Assembly: GCA_944320845.1 (NCBI GenBank)
Contig: CALUJA010000004.1
Location: forward strand, 1 to 64,000
Length of the DNA: 64,000 bases
From: an uncultured Phocaeicola sp.
GTDB taxonomy: Bacteria; Bacteroidota; Bacteroidia; Bacteroidales; Bacteroidaceae
Direction: 5' to 3'
Position 1 is the first letter of the stretch; every line of letters begins with the position of its first letter. The position numbers were made by a program, and so were the translations under genes. Under the pieces are notes generated by a model. The model ran no database searches, was not told where the DNA came from, and worked only from the letters and a program-made list of their open reading frames with translations. Positions 61,417 to 64,000 of this stretch are shown piece by piece.

Positions 61417-63957
61417 GTGGAAAAGAAGACTTACAGTTACAACGAGGCATATGAAGCCTCGCTACAGTATTTCGGCGGAGACGAACTGGCCGCACGCGTG
61501 TGGGTAAACAAGTATGCGGTAAAGGACTCGTTCGGGAACATCTATGAAAAGTCCCCGGAAGGCATGCACTGGCGTTTGGCCCGTGAAGTGGCGCGCATAG
61601 AGAAACGCTATCCCAACCCGCTCAGCGAACAGGAATTATTTGACCTGTTTGACCGCTTTAAGTATATTGTGCCGCAGGGAAGCCCCATGACTGGTATAGG
61701 AAACGACTTTCAAGTGGCTTCACTCTCGAATTGTTTCGTCATCGGACTTGACGGACAGGCTGACTCTTACGGAGCTATCATACGCATCGACGAAGAGCAG
61801 GTACAGCTCATGAAGCGTCGCGGAGGTGTAGGACACGACCTTTCACATATACGGCCCAAGGGATCACCCGTAAAAAACTCGGCACTCACATCAACAGGAC
61901 TGGTTCCCTTTATGGAACGCTACTCGAACTCCACTCGCGAAGTGGCTCAGGACGGACGGCGCGGGGCATTGATGCTTAGCGTATCAATCAAGCATCCCGA
62001 CTCCGAATCGTTTATCGATGCAAAGATGACCGAAGGAAAGGTGACGGGAGCCAATGTATCAGTAAAACTTGACGACGAGTTCATGGAGGCAGCTGTCAAT
62101 GGAAAACCCTATACCCAACAATTCCCCATCGATTCGTCCAATCCGATGGTAACAAAGGAAATCAATGCTTCGGAACTGTGGAAAAAGATTGTGCACAACG
62201 CATGGAAGTCTGCCGAGCCGGGCGTATTGTTCTGGGACACCATCATCCGTGAATCCGTACCAGACTGCTACGCCGACTTAGGATTCCGCACTGTATCAAC
62301 TAATCCTTGCGGGGAGATTCCCCTATGTCCCTACGACTCATGCCGCCTGCTCGCCATCAATCTCTACTCGTATGTGTTGAATCCCTTTACACCCGAAGCC
62401 AGTTTCGACTTCGACCTCTTCAAGAAACACGTGGCACTGGCGCAGCGCATCATGGACGATATCATCGATTTGGAATTGGAAAAAATAGACCGCATCATGC
62501 AAAAGATAGAATCCGATCCTGAAAGCGAAGAGGTGAAAGGTGCCGAACGGCATCTATGGGAAAAGATTCGCCGCAAATCCGGCATGGGACGCCGCACCGG
62601 TGTAGGAATCACCGCCGAAGGAGACATGTTGGCCGCCATGGGATTGCGCTATGGAACAGAGGAAGCCACCGGATTTTCAGAAAAAGTACACAGGACCATC
62701 GCCCTGGAAGCCTACCGCTCATCGGTCTGCATGGCTAAGGAGCGCGGTGCATTTGAAATATATGACGCCCAACGTGAAAAGGACAACCCGTTCGTCAACC
62801 GCCTGAAGGAAGCCGACCCGCAACTCTATGAAGAAATGGTACGCTATGGAAGACGGAACATCGCCTGTCTTACTATTGCGCCGACCGGCACTACCAGTCT
62901 GATGACACAGACCACATCGGGTATAGAGCCCGTGTTCATGCCCGTATACAAGCGCCGGCGCAAAGTGAATCCGAATGATACCAACGTGCATGTTGACTTC
63001 GTAGACGAGACGGGCGATGCCTTCGAAGAATATACTGTATTCCACCACAAGTTCCGGGTATGGATGGAGGTGAACGGATACAATCCCGACAAGCACTATA
63101 CCCAAGAAGAAATAGACGAACTGGTGGCAAAGTCTCCTTATTACAAGGCAACATCGAACGATGTAGACTGGCTGATGAAGGTCAAGATGCAAGGACGCAT
63201 TCAGAAATGGGTAGACCACTCCATCAGTGTGACCATCAACCTGCCAAACAACGTGGACGAAGATTTGGTTAACCGCCTTTATGTGGAGGCATGGCGCTCA
63301 GGATGCAAGGGATGCACCGTATATCGTGACGGATCGCGCGCCGGAGTACTGCTTTCCACCAAGAAGAAGGACGGGAAGGAAGAGGAATGTCACTGCAAGC
63401 CGCCTCAGGTAACCGAAGTGCGTCCGAAAGTACTGGAAGCCGATGTGGTAAGATTCCAGAACAACAAGGAGAAGTGGGTGGCATTCGTCGGACTGCTGGA
63501 CGGACGGCCCTATGAAATCTTCACCGGTCTGCAAGACGACGACGACGGAATCATTCTTCCCAAGTCTGTGACAACGGGACGAATCATCAAGAATTACGAC
63601 GAAAACGGAAACAAGCATTACGATTTCCAGTTCGAGAACAAACGCGGATACAAGATGACCATAGAAGGACTGTCTGAGAAGTTCAACAAAGAATATTGGA
63701 ACTATGCCAAGCTGATTTCAGGCGTGCTCAGATGGCGAATGCCAATCGAGCAAGTCATCAAGCTGGTAGACTCTCTCCAACTCGACAGCGAGAGCATCAA
63801 CACCTGGAAAAACGGAGTGGCGCGCGCATTAAAGAAGTATGTGCAAGACGGGACTGAGGCAAGAGGCGTGAAATGCCCCAACTGCGGACACGAAACACTT
63901 GTATACCAAGAAGGATGCCTGATTTGCAAGACCTGCGGCTCGTCGCGGTGCGGATAA
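61417..63957 (+). CDS. nrdJ: Adenosylcobalamin-dependent ribonucleotide reductase (class II)
   Basis: An 846-residue enzyme that makes deoxyribonucleotides with a radical from vitamin B12 coenzyme. After the N-terminal region come QVASLSNCFVIGLDG (first redox Cys), VSTNPCGEIPLCPYD (active-site NPCGE), and IAPTGTTSLMTQTTSGIEP. The C-terminal part ends in a zinc-ribbon-like tail (CPNCGHETLVY, then CLICKTCGSSRCG), which replaces the redox CxxC tail of class I. The start is GTG 61417, supported by the promoter 36-66 bases upstream. Class II needs no oxygen and suits an anaerobe that scavenges B12. Only 43 bases follow the stop in this window. Confidence 0.95.
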   Translation: MEKKTYSYNEAYEASLQYFGGDELAARVWVNKYAVKDSFGNIYEKSPEGMHWRLAREVARIEKRYPNPLSEQELFDLFDRFKYIVPQGSPMTGIGNDFQVASLSNCFVIGLDGQADSYGAIIRIDEEQVQLMKRRGGVGHDLSHIRPKGSPVKNSALTSTGLVPFMERYSNSTREVAQDGRRGALMLSVSIKHPDSESFIDAKMTEGKVTGANVSVKLDDEFMEAAVNGKPYTQQFPIDSSNPMVTKEINASELWKKIVHNAWKSAEPGVLFWDTIIRESVPDCYADLGFRTVSTNPCGEIPLCPYDSCRLLAINLYSYVLNPFTPEASFDFDLFKKHVALAQRIMDDIIDLELEKIDRIMQKIESDPESEEVKGAERHLWEKIRRKSGMGRRTGVGITAEGDMLAAMGLRYGTEEATGFSEKVHRTIALEAYRSSVCMAKERGAFEIYDAQREKDNPFVNRLKEADPQLYEEMVRYGRRNIACLTIAPTGTTSLMTQTTSGIEPVFMPVYKRRRKVNPNDTNVHVDFVDETGDAFEEYTVFHHKFRVWMEVNGYNPDKHYTQEEIDELVAKSPYYKATSNDVDWLMKVKMQGRIQKWVDHSISVTINLPNNVDEDLVNRLYVEAWRSGCKGCTVYRDGSRAGVLLSTKKKDGKEEECHCKPPQVTEVRPKVLEADVVRFQNNKEKWVAFVGLLDGRPYEIFTGLQDDDDGIILPKSVTTGRIIKNYDENGNKHYDFQFENKRGYKMTIEGLSEKFNKEYWNYAKLISGVLRWRMPIEQVIKLVDSLQLDSESINTWKNGVARALKKYVQDGTEARGVKCPNCGHETLVYQEGCLICKTCGSSRCG

Positions 63958-64000
63958 GGCCCCGGAAAAGAGAGACAATTTCACAGAAAGATACAGACTG

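Overview
The window looks like a chromosomal segment from a gut Bacteroides/Phocaeicola-type bacterium (Bacteroidales). The reasons are direct: most genes sit 15-40 bases behind a Bacteroidota-type -7 element (TAnnTTTG, often with TTG or TTTG about 19-21 bases upstream), Shine-Dalgarno sites are scarce, and there are two-component-type regulators with extracellular propeller repeats, Y_Y_Y domains and a C-terminal AraC helix-turn-helix. Family content also fits: a short ROK glucokinase, paired short ChrA proteins, a DUF2027-Smr protein and a DUF6198-cytidylate-kinase-like fusion. I see no prophage, insertion sequence, CRISPR array, SusC/SusD pair or plasmid function. Strand use alternates in small operons bounded by clear hairpin terminators.

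Layout. 1-4.5 kb: tRNA-Gly, 6-phosphofructokinase, then a copper module (an AraC regulator with its own HMA-like metal domain, and a CopA P-type ATPase). 4.5-14.5 kb: mfd, a large TPR protein on a back-to-back promoter, a small secreted protein, a divergent AraC regulator/Bcr-type drug exporter pair, and folC. 14.5-19.8 kb: galactose utilisation (mutarotase, MFS sugar transporter, galactokinase) facing a ROK glucokinase. 19.9-25.6 kb: a five-gene MacAB-TolC-type export operon with two different permeases. 25.7-34.7 kb: an S1-domain RNA-binding protein, an EEP-family lipoprotein, a membrane/kinase fusion, a membrane-anchored propeller-AraC regulator without kinase or receiver domains, and a secreted GH31 glycosidase. 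35.1-41.3 kb (minus strand): a six-gene operon (omega-amidase, IorA, IorB, aminotransferase, PaaK-type ligase, double-ACT protein). 41.4-46.4 kb: lysS-gpsA-pgi and a HAD phosphatase. 46.4-53.4 kb: recQ, a small AraC protein, DPP III, an alkylation-repair-like HEAT protein, a Fur-family regulator overlapping purA. 53.6-58.8 kb: a complete hybrid two-component regulator overlapping a pair of chromate-transporter-type genes. 58.9-64 kb: nitroreductase / DUF2027-Smr / PaaI thioesterase on minus, and the class II ribonucleotide reductase nrdJ on plus.

How the genes work together. The most coherent and least ordinary system is the 35.1-41.3 kb operon. Its enzymes can link aryl acids, aryl-CoA, aryl pyruvates and aromatic amino acids, and the omega-amidase suggests that glutamine is the amino donor. 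Its IorA lacks the usual C-terminal ferredoxin domain, and an intergenic spacer in the operon carries two perfect interleaved inverted repeats that could form a pseudoknot or a two-state switch. Other points worth a second look are the sensor-regulator translationally coupled to two ChrA-type transporters, the kinase-less membrane transcription factor beside GH31, the HMA-AraC fusion beside copA, and the integral membrane/cytidylate-kinase-like fusion.
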